Shown in pieces: positions 63,933 to 64,000 of a DNA stretch of 64,000 nucleotides; the stretch's first letter is position 1, and every line of letters starts with the position of its first letter. Origin of the DNA: Tundrisphaera lichenicola. Lineage in GTDB: Bacteria; Planctomycetota; Planctomycetia; Isosphaerales; Isosphaeraceae. The translations under genes were made by a program, and so were the position numbers. The notes beneath the pieces were generated by a model. That model made no database searches. It had not been told where the DNA came from and was given only the letters and a program-made list of their open reading frames with translations. The stretch is taken from positions 3,782,001 through 3,846,000 of the forward strand of contig NZ_CP195106.1 of the NCBI RefSeq assembly GCF_051175385.1, given 5' to 3'.

Positions 63933-64000
63933 ATGGCAGCGACCGACGACGTCATGAACCTGGTCGCCGAGGCGGAGTCGACCGGCAAGCTCTCGGCCTC
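63933..64000 (+). CDS. Start of an unknown gene (3' partial)
   Basis: ATG 63933 opens MAATDDVMNLVAEAESTGKLSA, running off the window end. A helical, acidic start with high-GC third positions supports coding; an alternative ATG in another frame lies at 63928. GGAG is 10-13 bases upstream. Too short to identify. Confidence 0.45.
   Translation, partial: MAATDDVMNLVAEAESTGKLSA

Overview
The window comes from a GC-rich planctomycete, most like the Isosphaeraceae/Gemmataceae side of the phylum. This rests on gene content rather than on any database match: two CRTAC1-type FG-GAP/ASPIC-UnbV proteins, a PVC-type cytochrome c beside a PVC-type 'membrane-bound dehydrogenase' protein, recurring planctomycete hypothetical families, an 'LERLETRQVLSG' N-terminal motif on a CAP-domain protein, and many AGCTTGCT-cored palindromic intergenic repeats.

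Layout. (1) 1-17,141 is host chromosome: a lipoprotein and two FG-GAP proteins (1-5,329), a heme-binding/SGNH-dehydrogenase pair (5,973-10,872), hypothetical genes, and two neighbouring IS630-type insertion sequences (13,127-15,529). The second IS sits inside one arm of a palindromic repeat. (2) A tRNA-Arg(CCG) gene at 17,142-17,215 is the attachment site of a 44.8-kb integrated temperate tailed phage (17,216-61,992). It is bounded by a perfect 45-bp repeat of the tRNA 3' half. (3) 61,993-64,000 is host chromosome again, with a CAP-domain protein.

The prophage. A tyrosine integrase lies next to attL. A leftward early operon (28.6 to 18.9 kb) holds a ribbon-helix-helix regulator, a Gam-like protein, a Rad52-family annealase, a replication initiator with a 23-bp iteron array inside its own coding sequence, a PD-(D/E)XK-type nuclease and many small unknown genes. 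A rightward XRE repressor (28.8 kb) faces the early operon across a perfect TCTATCTG/CAGATAGA operator. An AT-richer cargo block (about 29.9-33.5 kb) encodes a HEPN-motif protein, a membrane-anchored HIRAN protein and an overlapping pair ending in a DUF1828-type protein; these are candidate lysogen-encoded defence genes. Host-like cargo follows (33.5-35.8 kb). A long leftward late operon (61.5 to 36.2 kb) holds lysis candidates, TerS/TerL, portal, HK97-type protease and capsid, connectors, receptor/depolymerase-like proteins including a clan GH-A glycosidase, tail terminator, tape measure, tail hub and finally a GT4 glycosyltransferase. The long tape measure and absence of a contractile sheath suggest a siphovirus-like virion; this is inference.

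The most notable points are the largely intact prophage in a planctomycete, the intragenic iteron origin, the HEPN/HIRAN/DUF1828 cargo, the tail-operon glycosidase and glycosyltransferase, integrase arm-type boxes at both ends, and a phage-supplied replacement terminator for the tRNA. Functional calls rest on motifs read by eye; no searches were run.
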